Positions 1 to 8,325 of a stretch of 64,000 nt of DNA are shown here, in pieces; positions within the stretch are counted from its first letter, which is position 1, and the number at the start of each line of letters is the position of its first letter. The DNA comes from Bacillus glycinifermentans. Its GTDB lineage: Bacteria; Bacillota; Bacilli; Bacillales; Bacillaceae. The DNA lies in assembly GCF_001042475.2 (NCBI RefSeq), contig NZ_LECW02000004.1:434001-498000 (forward strand), in the 5' to 3' direction. The position numbers were made by a program, and so were the translations under genes. Under the pieces are notes generated by a model. It saw only the letters and a program-made list of their open reading frames with translations. It did no database searches and had not been told where the DNA came from.

Positions 1-163
<163 letters not shown>

Positions 164-220
164 TCACTCCCGGTATATGTCATGCATGGCTTATTTAAAG
201 TTCTTATCTCCATGTTGTAA

Positions 221-239
221 ATGATTATCATTATCATTA
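221..239 (-). promoter_or_regulatory. Fur box upstream of ycgT
   Basis: The 19 bases ATGATTATCATTATCATTA read on the minus strand as TAATGATAATGATAATCAT, close to the classical iron box GATAATGATAATCATTATC. The site lies about 65 bases upstream of the ycgT start. Iron repression of this reductase gene is therefore inferred. Confidence 0.8.
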
Positions 240-890
240 AGTATACTTTAGACATCTTCATTTTTACAATCAATTATTAATAAAAAGTCACTTTCGCTCA
301 TTTTCCAATTACAGGATCCGCAAAGCGAACGCCGTCTGCACAACAAACATCCGAAGGCTTTCAGAGCATCAACAGCGCGGCTGCGGTCTGCAAGTATTCT
401 ACCGCTCCAGCCTCTCTCTTCCCTAGCTTTACAGATAAAACGTCGTTAAACTCTTCATATTGTTGTTCATCAAAACAGGCCTTTTCACTTTATCAGGACT
501 TCCATTGTAATCCTGAGCGACTCTGCGTGTTTGGCAACATATGGACACGCTTTTGATACTTCATCTACCCGCAGCATATCTGACTTCTTGTTTTTCGATA
601 TTTTATGATACTTTTTATCAAGGAAGCTTCCTTACAATATCCGCGTTTTTCTAGCTCCTCTGCCATTTTGTCCAGGGTTTGCCTGCGATTCCTTCAGCCT
701 GATCTACCCCCTCGTATTATAATAGAGTGATCCGATTCCTCACGGACTTACCCGGCGTAATCGGCAAGTAAAATGTCGCGCTTTGCTAGTTACAAAAGCG
801 GTATTGGATAGATAAAGTAATAATTGCCCCGCTAAGCAGCAAGACGCAGGTCACAACTAACGAATTGTAGAAAGCCAAAGGAGGGCTCAT
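240..890. other. 650-bp region without an intact gene; possible decayed minus-strand ORF
   Basis: No complete gene is visible. On the minus strand between about 690 and 480, protein-like fragments appear in different frames: KMAEELEKRGYCKEASLIKS, then SKACPYVAKHAESLRITMEV, separated by frame changes and stops. This pattern suggests a small gene broken by indels, but the family is not recognised. The last 40 bases carry the ribosome binding site of the downstream AraC gene. Confidence 0.3.
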
Positions 891-894
891 ATAT

Positions 895-1920
895 ATGACG
901 TCACATACTCGTATTAAAATCCCGGCAGGATTTTGGGCAGGATTGCGTCAATTAGGGATTGCCGCACATGACGTGGTTCGAAAAGCACAACTGCCGCTCA
1001 CCATTGTGACTGAACCAGTTGTCACCGCCGCCCAATATTTCGCGATTTGGCAGGCGTATTCCGATCTCATTGATGACACTGCAAAAGGAATCATCAAGCT
1101 TACGACCGCCTTTGATACAGCACATTACCCTCCTCCCGTCTTAGCGACTTACCATGCTCGCGACTACCGCGACGCTCTAAAGCGGATGGCCCGGTACAAA
1201 CAACTGTGCCCTCCCGAAAGCTTGCGTATGACCGAGGAAGGCGAGCACTGTACAATCGAACTGAAATGGTTGGATAGCGGGCAGTCCGGTCCGCCGATGC
1301 TCGTCGGCATCACGCTGGCATTTCTTCTCGAGCTTGGACGCCGCGGCACAGGTCAACCTTTAACGGCCAGGCTCGTCGAATTTTCGCACCCAATGGGCGA
1401 TGTAGAGGCGCTTGAAGCTTACTTCGGCTGCCGTATCCGGATCGGTACGAATTGCAACCGGTTGACGCTGTTTCGGGGAGACCTGGACCGCCCCTTTGTC
1501 TCGTACAACGAAGAGCTGCTGGAGATTCTGACACCTGCACTGGATCAATCATTGGATGAGCAGCAGCGCAGCCTCTCAATCACCGAGATGGTCAAGTGGA
1601 TCATGAAAGGCAGCCTTACGGGAGGACGCCCTGACATTCAGACTGTCGCAAGCGAGCTGGGGATGAGCGAACGCACCTTACAGCGCCGGCTTACTGACGA
1701 AGGCACAAGTTTCAAACATTTGTTGACACAAGTCAGGCATGAGCAGGCACTGAAGTATTTGGCAGACCCCTCGCTCGATATTAAAGAAGTGGCCTTCATG
1801 ATCGGGTATGAAGACCAGAACTCATTCTACCGTGCCTTCCGCCTTTGGGAAGGGGATACTCCTTCAAATTGGCGGACTGAACACTCAGGTACACACCCGG
1901 GTAAATTGACTTTGTCTTAG
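895..1920 (+). CDS. AraC-family regulator with arabinose-binding-like N-terminal domain
   Basis: A 341-residue transcription regulator. The C-terminal third (about residues 245-335) is a standard AraC double helix-turn-helix: VASELGMSERTLQRRLTDEG followed by IKEVAFMIGYEDQNSFYRAF. The N-terminal two thirds resembles the Arabinose_bd-type ligand domain of the OruR/VirF-like AraC proteins common in Proteobacteria. The start is supported by AAAGGAGGG about 10 bases upstream of the ATG. The gene is clearly more GC-rich than the dehydrogenase gene 34 bases downstream, and this architecture is unusual for a Bacillus, so horizontal acquisition is plausible. It probably controls the adjacent dehydrogenase; the inducer is unknown. 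Confidence 0.85.
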   Translation: MTSHTRIKIPAGFWAGLRQLGIAAHDVVRKAQLPLTIVTEPVVTAAQYFAIWQAYSDLIDDTAKGIIKLTTAFDTAHYPPPVLATYHARDYRDALKRMARYKQLCPPESLRMTEEGEHCTIELKWLDSGQSGPPMLVGITLAFLLELGRRGTGQPLTARLVEFSHPMGDVEALEAYFGCRIRIGTNCNRLTLFRGDLDRPFVSYNEELLEILTPALDQSLDEQQRSLSITEMVKWIMKGSLTGGRPDIQTVASELGMSERTLQRRLTDEGTSFKHLLTQVRHEQALKYLADPSLDIKEVAFMIGYEDQNSFYRAFRLWEGDTPSNWRTEHSGTHPGKLTLS

Positions 1921-1954
1921 GAAGCACTTTTTAACACGATAAAAGGAGAAATGT

Positions 1955-2752
1955 ATGATGGATATGGGATTAAACAATAAAACAGCTTTAGTTACAGGGT
2001 CAACGAAAGGTATAGGTAAAGCAATTGCCATTGAACTTGCCAAAGAAGGTGTGAATGTTCTCATTAACGGGCGACATGAAGATGAGGTAGAACAAACTGT
2101 AAATGAAATAAAATCAGATTTCCCGGCTACCTCTCCCCAAAATGCTGCAGCTGATATTGTAGATATCGGGCAAAGGGAAGCTTTATTTAAAAAATACCCC
2201 AATATTGATATTTTAGTTAACAATATGGGTATCTATGAAATCATGCAGTATGAGGACGTGGATGATGACGTCTGGGAAAAATACTTCCGCACGAATGTTC
2301 TTGCTGCAAATGGTTTATCTAAATTTTATTTGCCTAAAATGCTGAAAAATGATTATGGCCGCATTATCTTTATTGCGAGTGAAGAAGCGATTATGCCTTC
2401 AGGACAAATGCCACAGTATTGTATGACAAAATCAATGCTTTTATCATTATCCAAAAGCTTATCTAAATTAACAATAGGAACAGAAGTGACAGTCAATACG
2501 ATCATGCCAGGGCCAACGCTCTCTGAAAATGTGCAGCAAATCATTGAAGGTATGTACCCTAATGAAGAGATGGCTTTTTCAGAAAAAGAGAAAGAATTTA
2601 TGACGGCAAACCTGCCTCAATCTGAAATACAGCGATTTATCAAGCCGTTTGAAATCGGCAGGCTTGCTGCATTTGTATGCAGTCCTTATGCATCCGCATT
2701 TAAAGGTTCTCCAATTCGTATGGACGGAGGGATGGTGCCGACTATTTTTTAA
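1955..2752 (+). CDS. Short-chain dehydrogenase/reductase (SDR family)
   Basis: A 265-residue classical SDR oxidoreductase. The NAD(P)-binding motif TGSTKGIG is at residues 15-22, with an NNMG variant of the NNAG motif near residue 89. The catalytic tetrad region is IFIASEEAI followed by YCMTK (Tyr-x-x-x-Lys), and a MPGPT segment matches the usual PG motif. An AAAGGAG site lies just before the ATG at 1955 (a second ATG follows directly). It sits 34 bases after the AraC-type regulator on the same strand, suggesting co-regulation. The substrate cannot be told from sequence; homologues are generally annotated as 3-oxoacyl-ACP reductase-like or glucose dehydrogenase-like. Confidence 0.85.
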   Translation: MMDMGLNNKTALVTGSTKGIGKAIAIELAKEGVNVLINGRHEDEVEQTVNEIKSDFPATSPQNAAADIVDIGQREALFKKYPNIDILVNNMGIYEIMQYEDVDDDVWEKYFRTNVLAANGLSKFYLPKMLKNDYGRIIFIASEEAIMPSGQMPQYCMTKSMLLSLSKSLSKLTIGTEVTVNTIMPGPTLSENVQQIIEGMYPNEEMAFSEKEKEFMTANLPQSEIQRFIKPFEIGRLAAFVCSPYASAFKGSPIRMDGGMVPTIF

Positions 2753-2807
2753 TATTTTTCTGTTTACCATTATGTTCCAAGGTTAGCCCGGTATCGTTAC
2801 GAATATC

Positions 2808-2836
2808 AAGCTGGCGCCAATAAGCACCAGCTTGAA
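2808..2836 (+). terminator. Inverted repeat after the SDR gene
   Basis: CAAGCTGG and CCAGCTTG form an 8-bp stem around a 12-base loop, 56 bases after the SDR stop codon. There is no good T-tract on the plus strand, so it may be a weak terminator or an mRNA 3' stabiliser. Confidence 0.4.
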
Positions 2837-2839
2837 AAA

Positions 2840-3237
2840 TACTCTTTATGGAGCGAATCCCCCGGCAACACCCCCTGCCACTTTCGGCTTCTGCTTTTTT
2901 AATCAAGAAGACGCAACCTGATTTTCAGTGACTTTTAATTGGATGCTGTTGGACTTATAGATCATCTTCACTTTCTTTAGAACTGCGCCTGCTCCCATCA
3001 TATGTTTTTTGGATTCACTGAGTCCAATCTCATTAAGAACTTGGCGTATTCCCCTCCCCGCTCCCAGTCTATAGATTTTCCGCAGTAAAAAAATCGCCAA
3101 GCAAGTGAACATAAATATAGAACCCTGAAAAGCAGAGGGTTCTACTGGCGGCTGTTCATATATGAAGCAGTGTGCGGATACTCGGGAGCCGAATCCGCTG
3201 CAAGACGCATCTTTGACATTACCGGTGTGTTGAAACC
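2840..3237. other. 400-bp region with a possible C-terminal gene remnant on the minus strand
   Basis: On the minus strand about 3060-2906, an open stretch ends with LNEIGLSESKKHMMGAGAVL and KKVKMIYKSNSIQLKVTENQ, which has protein-like composition but no recognised start or ribosome site. The upstream part of that frame does not look coding. It may be the 3' end of a lost gene. No other signal was found. Confidence 0.25.
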
Positions 3238-3627
3238 TTACAGCTTTCCAGTTAAAAACTGCGCCTCGCCAAGCCCGAAACTCCAATCGGCATCACCATT
3301 TTCGGTAATGGACACCATGACATCTTCCGGGGAAATACCGCATTCCGCTTCAAGCTTTTCAGCCAGCAGGGCATACAATTTCTCTTTTTGGCTCTTCGTT
3401 CTTGTTTTACTGGTGATACTGATCACAACCAAATCCTTGGATCTATTAAATCCCAAGCCTGTATCTTGGATAATAAGCTCATTCGCCGGGTGCTGATGAA
3501 CAATTTGATAGCGGTCTCTCTCCGGAACGTTAAACGCTTCCACCATCGCATTGTGAGCGGCATCTAGCAATGTTTTTAATGTTTTTTCATCACGGCCTTC
3601 TATTAGATCGAAACGTAATAATGGCAT
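3238..3627 (-). CDS. yusQ: Tautomerase/4-oxalocrotonate-type protein, YusQ-like
   Basis: A 129-residue protein starting [12 protein letters not shown]. After removal of Met the N-terminal proline would be the catalytic base of the tautomerase superfamily. The body ([25 protein letters not shown], and the end [16 protein letters not shown]) matches the double-length YusQ/Tautomerase_2-like proteins of Bacillus. The start at 3627 was chosen because it gives the N-terminal Met-Pro and has GGAGAGA about 10 bases upstream; an in-frame ATG-like start further upstream would bury the proline. The physiological substrate is unknown. Monocistronic as far as can be seen. Confidence 0.8.
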   Translation of the reverse strand: MPLLRFDLIEGRDEKTLKTLLDAAHNAMVEAFNVPERDRYQIVHQHPANELIIQDTGLGFNRSKDLVVISITSKTRTKSQKEKLYALLAEKLEAECGISPEDVMVSITENGDADWSFGLGEAQFLTGKL

Positions 3628-3843
3628 GCTGTTTACTCTCTCCTTCATAGTTTTTGATCTTGTTAACAAAATCAAAGGTCAGGTTTTATCCGCCCCTGAT
3701 CCATTGTTTCGATTTTGCATCACAACAGATAGATCAAAAATGATGTCTGCTGACTTGATAAAAACATAACATATAACCAAAATATAATCAACAGTTAGTC
3801 ATTCCGTTAGAACCAGTGCGAAATATGCAAATTCTAAAATCGA

Positions 3844-3872
3844 TTGACACTAATTGTTTGGGACACTGGTAT
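3844..3872 (+). promoter_or_regulatory. Sigma-A-like promoter before the gntP remnant
   Basis: A consensus -35 TTGACA (3844-3849) is followed after 17 bases by TGGTAT (3867-3872) as a weaker -10. It lies about 105 bases upstream of the truncated GntP start. Confidence 0.5.
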
Positions 3873-3924
3873 ATCAATAATAGTTGATCAGAAGATGACA
3901 ACAATGTAATCACAAAGTATTTTT

Positions 3925-3938
3925 TAAAAACGTTTTCT
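3925..3938 (+). promoter_or_regulatory. Catabolite-responsive element (cre) candidate
   Basis: TAAAAACGTTTTCT differs from the cre consensus TGWAARCGYTWNCW at one position. It lies between a promoter-like sequence and the truncated gluconate permease start, where CcpA repression of a gluconate transporter would be expected. Confidence 0.5.
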
Positions 3939-3978
3939 TTTCAGGGTTTGAACATTTTCATATTCCGGAGGTTATGCC

Positions 3979-4113
3979 ATGCCGATTTTCGTCGTTGCGA
4001 TAGGCGTTCTTATCCTGTTATTTTTAATCATCAAAGTAAAATTACCTTTATATCTCCTGGTAAACAAAAGTGAAACTTTTTACAAAGATGGAAATAACCC
4101 ATTGATATTTTAG
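3979..4113 (+). pseudogene. Truncated GntP-family (gluconate:H+ symporter) permease, first segment only
   Basis: An ORF of 44 codons starts at an ATG with a perfect GGAGG 7 bases upstream. Its first 22 residues, MPIFVVAIGVLILLFLIIKV, are the typical first transmembrane helix of GntP-type gluconate permeases (about 450 residues). After KVKLP the similarity ends and the frame stops at 4113, where the promoter of the next gene begins. The promoter, cre-like site and ribosome site are preserved. A deletion that fused the permease start to the upstream region of the lipoprotein gene is the simplest explanation. A genuine 44-residue membrane peptide cannot be excluded. Confidence 0.6.
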
Positions 4114-4130
4114 TAATTTCGTCCTATGCT
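4102..4130 (+). promoter_or_regulatory. Promoter of the DUF4352-like lipoprotein gene
   Basis: TTGATA (4102-4107), a 17-base spacer and TATGCT (4125-4130) form a sigma-A promoter 38 bases before the lipoprotein ATG. The whole segment from here to the start codon is similar to 10146-10216 upstream of the DUF4064-like gene. Confidence 0.65.
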
Positions 4131-4168
4131 TAAAGACGTACATAAAAATTATGATCTGGGGGTTCAAG

Positions 4169-4792
4169 ATGAAGAAAGTATCAGTTTTATTTCTAACGAT
4201 TTGTTTAGCAATTGTATTGGGGGCTTGCGGTTCTTCAGAAACCGCAAAAAACAACGGGGATTCTAAAAAGACTGAAGCAAACGAAAACAAAAATACTGAT
4301 AGTAAAGATGAAAATACACAGGAAGATGAAAATCTCAAAGGGAAAAATGTCTATACGAATAATAAATTGAATATAAAAGGCAATGTCGGACCTATGAAGT
4401 ATACGATCAGCAGTGTTCAATTACAAGAAATGCAACCGAAAAATGAAGCCACAGCTAAACTGCTCGGTGTTAAAGTTGGCGACACGGTTAATGCCGTAAC
4501 AATTGGAATGTCAGGCGAAAATACGTCAGATGACGATGTGAACTTTTATTTAGGGCAGGCCACAATTGTCACTGATACGAAAGAACAGCTTGAACCTGAA
4601 ATGCTGATTTCTAAACATATTGAAGGAGAATATTTAGGTAAAGTTAAAAATGAAGGCGCCAATGTTTACATTCTCAAAAAATCGTCTATTAAGGATTTGA
4701 AATCGATTGAAATACGGGTAGATGCTCCGACAAACAACGATTTTGAGCCTCTTGGAAAAGATGTGAAGCAAACGATTAAAGTTAATAATTAA
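4169..4792 (+). CDS. Secreted lipoprotein, DUF4352-like beta-sandwich domain
   Basis: A 207-residue lipoprotein. The signal peptide MKKVSVLFLTICLAIVLGAC ends in an LGAC lipobox, so Cys20 would be lipidated and the protein anchored on the outer face of the membrane. A charged Lys/Asn/Glu linker (residues 23-55) follows. The remaining domain, with hydrophobic strands such as PMKYTISSVQLQEM, resembles the telokin-like DUF4352 family of Bacillus lipoproteins; this is judged from layout, not a search. The ATG at 4169 was chosen because it starts the signal peptide and has GGGGG 6 bases upstream; an earlier in-frame ATG at 4151 overlaps that site. Function unknown. Confidence 0.75.
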   Translation: MKKVSVLFLTICLAIVLGACGSSETAKNNGDSKKTEANENKNTDSKDENTQEDENLKGKNVYTNNKLNIKGNVGPMKYTISSVQLQEMQPKNEATAKLLGVKVGDTVNAVTIGMSGENTSDDDVNFYLGQATIVTDTKEQLEPEMLISKHIEGEYLGKVKNEGANVYILKKSSIKDLKSIEIRVDAPTNNDFEPLGKDVKQTIKVNN

Positions 4793-4860
4793 AGAAGATT
4801 GCTCATTTCAGGATTTTCAACCTGAATAAACCGCAACGCAAAGGCAAAAAAAGCGATTGT

Positions 4861-4893
4861 AAGAGGCCGGGACTTGAATTCCGGCCTTTTTCT
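4861..4893 (+). terminator. Rho-independent terminator after the lipoprotein gene
   Basis: AGGCCGG and CCGGCCT pair around a short loop, followed by TTTTTCT on the plus strand. It also lies close to the end of the minus-strand ORF at 4901. Confidence 0.8.
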
Positions 4894-4900
4894 GCTTTCG

Positions 4901-5188
4901 CTATTTCTTTTTGACGGCAATTGTGACATTGTTGCCGGAAGGGGAAACTTTTGCTTTATCCGCTATATCGGCAACAGGTTTGGCTGCTTTATTGTCGATT
5001 TTAATTTCGGAAAATGTTGCAGAAAAATTCGCAACAATGGCATCGGGGTCTCGCTTACTGTCAGTTTTTACAGCAGCGGCAGCAAGCGTTTTCCACCTTT
5101 TGAGAGTTCCGATCTTGGTATTCAGAAAATGGACCGTTTGCAGAACAACTTTATTGTAAAAAATACCATACTTCATGGTAACAATCAT
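4901..5188 (-). CDS. Small hypothetical ORF or gene remnant
   Basis: A 95-codon ORF, not recognised. The C-terminal half ([20 protein letters not shown], ending [11 protein letters not shown]) has plausible protein composition, while the N-terminal half has no clear ribosome site and no signal peptide. A plus-strand frame also stays open here for 82 codons, so coding is uncertain. It lies 12 bases downstream of the ZinT-like gene on the same strand and could be a remnant of a former partner. Confidence 0.3.
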   Translation of the reverse strand: MIVTMKYGIFYNKVVLQTVHFLNTKIGTLKRWKTLAAAAVKTDSKRDPDAIVANFSATFSEIKIDNKAAKPVADIADKAKVSPSGNNVTIAVKKK

Positions 5189-5200
5189 GTTATTCCTAAT

Positions 5201-5959
5201 TTAATGCGCCATCATCTCATGGGCAATATCGTGTCCATCCATTTCTGACGGGTAATATGTAGGCCAGTTTTTGACCTCATCAAGTAAAGCTTCACGGTCG
5301 TCACCCCAATACAGATGGTAGTGACCAGCTTTGTTCGGAAAGATACTATGATCACTAAACTGAATATACTGAGGAAGTCCTTCAGCTTCTTTAGCCAGCT
5401 TAAAAATGTATCTTACCCCTCTATTGCCCGCATCATATGTTAGAATTTCGTATCCGTCATAAGCATATCCGCCGGAATATTCTTTTCCATTTTTGAAGAA
5501 CGTTACAGTATCTTGTTGAATTAAGATACGGTCAACATCTGTTTTATACCCTTTTTTATAATACTCTTTATATTCTTTAGCTGTCATGTCACCTTCATGA
5601 TCTGCTTTATAAGAAAATACTTCGTCAAGAGTACCGTCTTGCAGGAATGGGTATACAGATTGCCAGTCTCCTTCCCAATCAGAAAGTGAACGATCCTTTA
5701 CTTGACTGTCTTTAAAATAACCTTCATAAATTTTTTCTGTTTTTTCATCATGTGCATGATCATGATCGTGAGCATGTTCATGCACATGTGTGTGACTTTC
5801 AGATGTTTTTCTCGTTTTCGAAGAGTCTTCTGCAACTGATGAGGATGTTGTTGTTTTATTAGACTCCCCTTCGGATGAACCTGAAGTCTGACATCCTGAC
5901 AATATTACTAATGAACTAATAGCTACTATACCAAACCTCTTTACAAATGAAATTTCCAT
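5201..5959 (-). CDS. ZinT-like zinc-binding lipoprotein with His-rich linker
   Basis: A 252-residue lipoprotein. The signal peptide ends in VILSGC (lipobox, Cys23). A Ser/Thr-rich spacer is followed by a His/Asp-rich metal stretch (about residues 56-72, SHTHVHEHAHDHDHAHDE). The rest is a ZinT (YodA) lipocalin-like domain: SDWEGDWQSVYPFLQDGTLD, VDRILIQQDTVTFFKNGKEY, and the metal-ligand end HYHLYWGD and GHDIAHEMMAH. ZinT proteins bind zinc (or cadmium) and can feed zinc importers; in Gram-positives the domain is often fused to AdcA, but here it stands alone. AAGGGGTG precedes the ATG. A Zur box lies 19 bases upstream, so it should be induced in zinc starvation. Confidence 0.9.
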   Translation of the reverse strand: MEISFVKRFGIVAISSLVILSGCQTSGSSEGESNKTTTSSSVAEDSSKTRKTSESHTHVHEHAHDHDHAHDEKTEKIYEGYFKDSQVKDRSLSDWEGDWQSVYPFLQDGTLDEVFSYKADHEGDMTAKEYKEYYKKGYKTDVDRILIQQDTVTFFKNGKEYSGGYAYDGYEILTYDAGNRGVRYIFKLAKEAEGLPQYIQFSDHSIFPNKAGHYHLYWGDDREALLDEVKNWPTYYPSEMDGHDIAHEMMAH

Positions 5960-5977
5960 TGCAACACCCCTTTTAAT

Positions 5978-5998
5978 AAATCGTAAATATTACGATTT
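5978..5998 (-). promoter_or_regulatory. Zur box
   Basis: AAATCGTAAATATTACGATTT is a perfect 9-3-9 palindrome and differs at one base from the Bacillus Zur consensus AAATCGTAATNATTACGATTT. It sits just upstream of the ZinT-like gene. Confidence 0.9.
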
Positions 5999-6000
5999 AT

Positions 6001-6527
6001 ATTATACATATATCTTATGCAAACATCAAAGGGAAAATGCTCTAATATCGCTGAATGGTATCCGGCAGCGGAATGGCCAGCTTCAATTCCGTTTGTTGTT
6101 ATAAAAATCGTGCAGAAAGGTTTTATTAGTCATCTATTAGCCCCGCATGTATCGGTGACTGTGATCGCCTATCATTTCCGCATCAATTGCCCGAACTCCC
6201 CCTCATGTTTTTCAGCTCTCGTCATGTTGAGCAGGAGACTGGTTATAGTGACAGAAGTATGCAACGTTTCCCTGCCTTGAAGTGCTATTCTGTTAACTCC
6301 AGAACAAAACCAGTCATTTCTCTTCATCATTTTAACGCAACAAAACGGAACCTCAGAGCATGAACGAAATCAGCCTTATCAATGAAAATCGAAAACCAAA
6401 GGCGTCATCCTCTGCCGCTATCAAACATTGATGTTAAGAAAAAATCAGAACGGAAAATGGCAAGAGTGATTCTAAACTTTCGGTTCCGCGTATCCCAAGT
6501 TATTTGCAGATGATAGAGAAACAACAA
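6001..6527. other. 520-bp region with no supported gene
   Basis: An 87-codon plus frame (6017-6280) has no ribosome site and unconvincing composition. No conserved motif, hairpin or tRNA was recognised. Confidence 0.4.
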
Positions 6528-6557
6528 AAGAGGCGGACATCATCCATATCCGCCTGT
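6528..6557 (-). terminator. Minus-strand terminator after the rhodanese remnant
   Basis: AGGCGGA and TCCGCCT pair around an 11-base loop; on the minus strand the stem is followed by CTTTTGTTGTTT. It marks the former 3' end of the decayed gene at 6562-6880. Confidence 0.65.
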
Positions 6558-6561
6558 CATG

Positions 6562-6880
6562 TTATATAACTTTTTGCGCCGATGGCTGAGCGGACGCCGG
6601 ATCCGCATTGAACAATGGTCGGACGGTTGGCGGGTATGTCATGAATGCGGTCCGGAATCGTTCCAAGCATGATATGGCTTTGCTCCTTCAATGGACCCTT
6701 TTTTCCTGAGAAGCCTCGACACTACCGTAAATTCCGCCGTACCTCCGCGAGCGATGATCACCGATAATGCCCCTTTATCTTAAAACCTCCCAAACGAAGA
6801 GCCAGATGTGCAAAATGGCTTCCCCGCGATCCATTGTTGCGTCAGGTCGATCGCCGTGATAAAGACAGACCGGCCGCACG
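6562..6880 (-). pseudogene. Remnant of a rhodanese-domain / metallo-beta-lactamase-fold protein
   Basis: Read on the minus strand, the 3' part gives HIMLGTIPDRIHDIPANRPT followed by IVQCGSGVRSAIGA, a typical rhodanese-like domain with the active-site Cys in QCGSGVRS. This arrangement is known from the C-terminal rhodanese domains of MBL-fold hydrolases and sulfur dioxygenase-like proteins (YrkH type). Upstream fragments (HLALRLGG, then VIIARGGTAEFT) continue in other frames with stops and indels, and there is no start or full catalytic domain. It is a decayed gene; a terminator still follows at 6557-6528. Confidence 0.6.
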
Positions 6881-6893
6881 GTTCAGAAGCCCT

Positions 6894-8111
6894 CTAGAAA
6901 CATAGCGGCAATTCTTCCAAAGACCTCATTAAAAAGTTCCCTTTCCATTTGATATCTTCCCTTCTGCCTTGTATCTGTATATCGGGATAGCGGCGCAATA
7001 ATGCAGGAACGGCAATCTTTGCTTCGAGACGGGCCAGAGGTGCGCCAAGACAAAAGTGGCTGCCGTGGCCAAAGGCAATATGACGGTTGTTCTTTCTGGC
7101 AATATCGAACACATCGGCATCCGGGAATACCTTTTCGTCGCGATTGGCAGATGCTAACGAAATGACGATGACATCTTTTCTTTTCACTTCTTGCCCTTGC
7201 AATGTAAACGGTTCAGCCGCCCAGCGCAGGGTGGTCAATTCAACGGGACTGTAAAACCGCAATGCCTCTTCAATCGCTGAATCTATCAAATCCGGTTTTT
7301 GCCGAAGCTTGTCCAATTGATCGGGATGATCGAGCAATGCAAAGATCATGTTGGTGATTAAGTTCACTGTTGTTTCATGCCCGGCAACGATAAGCAGCAT
7401 AATCGTTGAGTAGAGCTCTTTTGTGCTTAATTTCGTCCCTTCGCTTTCAGCCTGGATTAAGGCGCTGATTAAATCGTCTGCAGGTTCGTTTCTTTTTTTA
7501 TGAACTAAATATTGCAGGTATTCGGCAAATTGCTTTATTTTATCCAAGCTTTCGGGGGTGTCAGTGAAATCGATGATGGCTTGTGACCAATTCTTGAATT
7601 TTTGGCGATCTTCAAGGGGAATACCGAGCATTTCACTGATGACGATAATGGGTAAGGGAAAAGAGAAGTCCTCTACAAGATCCATGGAATGATTGTGCTG
7701 TACATTATCCAATAGAGAATCAGCGATATGCTGGATTCTGTCTTCGAGCTGTAAAATCATCCGGGGAGTAAACGCTTTTTGAACAAGGGACCGCAAACGG
7801 GTGTGATCAGGGGGATCTGAGTTGAGCATGTGCTCTGTCAAAGGCTCTTTAGTTTTTGATATAACAGGTTCTTCATTTTCAGCAAACACATTTTCAACAT
7901 CCTTCTTTAACCTGGCATCCTTTAATAAATGCATAGCATCATCGTATCTCGTAATAAGCCAGCCTTGACCGAGTTCTCCTAAAGATACTGGATAAAGAGG
8001 ACGAGACGCGCGCAATTCTTTATAAAAATCATACGCCTCATGTTTAAATGCCGCTGAAGATAAATCGATTTCTGATAACACGGCGGAGCTCTTCTCATGT
8101 TTTGAAGCCAT
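6894..8111 (-). CDS. Cytochrome P450 (CYP107-like, soluble class I type)
   Basis: A complete 405-residue bacterial P450. The I-helix AGHETT is at residues 243-248, the K-helix ExxR is E282-A-L-R285, and the heme loop FGHGSHFCLG carries the thiolate ligand Cys354. Size and motifs fit the CYP107/CYP109-type monooxygenases of Bacillus, which need a separate ferredoxin/flavodoxin and reductase; the ycgT-type reductase at the window start is one candidate class. The start at MASKHEK (8111) has GGAGG 8 bases upstream and is preferred over an in-frame ATG 15 bases earlier. It is divergent from a YoaI-type hydroxylase, so the pair may act on one aromatic or fatty substrate; the substrate cannot be read from sequence. 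Confidence 0.9.
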   Translation of the reverse strand: MASKHEKSSAVLSEIDLSSAAFKHEAYDFYKELRASRPLYPVSLGELGQGWLITRYDDAMHLLKDARLKKDVENVFAENEEPVISKTKEPLTEHMLNSDPPDHTRLRSLVQKAFTPRMILQLEDRIQHIADSLLDNVQHNHSMDLVEDFSFPLPIIVISEMLGIPLEDRQKFKNWSQAIIDFTDTPESLDKIKQFAEYLQYLVHKKRNEPADDLISALIQAESEGTKLSTKELYSTIMLLIVAGHETTVNLITNMIFALLDHPDQLDKLRQKPDLIDSAIEEALRFYSPVELTTLRWAAEPFTLQGQEVKRKDVIVISLASANRDEKVFPDADVFDIARKNNRHIAFGHGSHFCLGAPLARLEAKIAVPALLRRYPDIQIQGRREDIKWKGNFLMRSLEELPLCF

Positions 8112-8325
8112 CAACCCAACCTCCATCTCTTCGAAAATTGTTAATATAACCCTTTACTAGGATTATAAACCGCTTTCATTTATTATGCCACTAATTCTCC
8201 CATCCGTATTTTACCGAGATCAATCCTCTTAAACAGGCTTTTTCAAAAACAAAATGTTGGAACATGTCTCTATCATCATTAATATATTGACAGTGTCTAC
8301 CGTTACTGCAAAAGGAGCGATATCA

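Noticed and set aside
2903-3286. 127-codon minus ORF
   Set aside because: Its start lies in the tautomerase 3' end in another frame and most of it has no coding character; only the last 45 codons look protein-like, noted as a possible remnant.
4048-4338. 96-codon minus ORF over the lipoprotein start
   Set aside because: Antisense shadow of the signal-peptide region; no RBS.
4874-5248. 124-codon plus ORF between the two lipoprotein genes
   Set aside because: Starts inside the terminator after the lipoprotein gene and overlaps the ZinT-like gene end antisense; no RBS.
6017-6280. 87-codon plus ORF
   Set aside because: No ribosome site and no recognisable composition.
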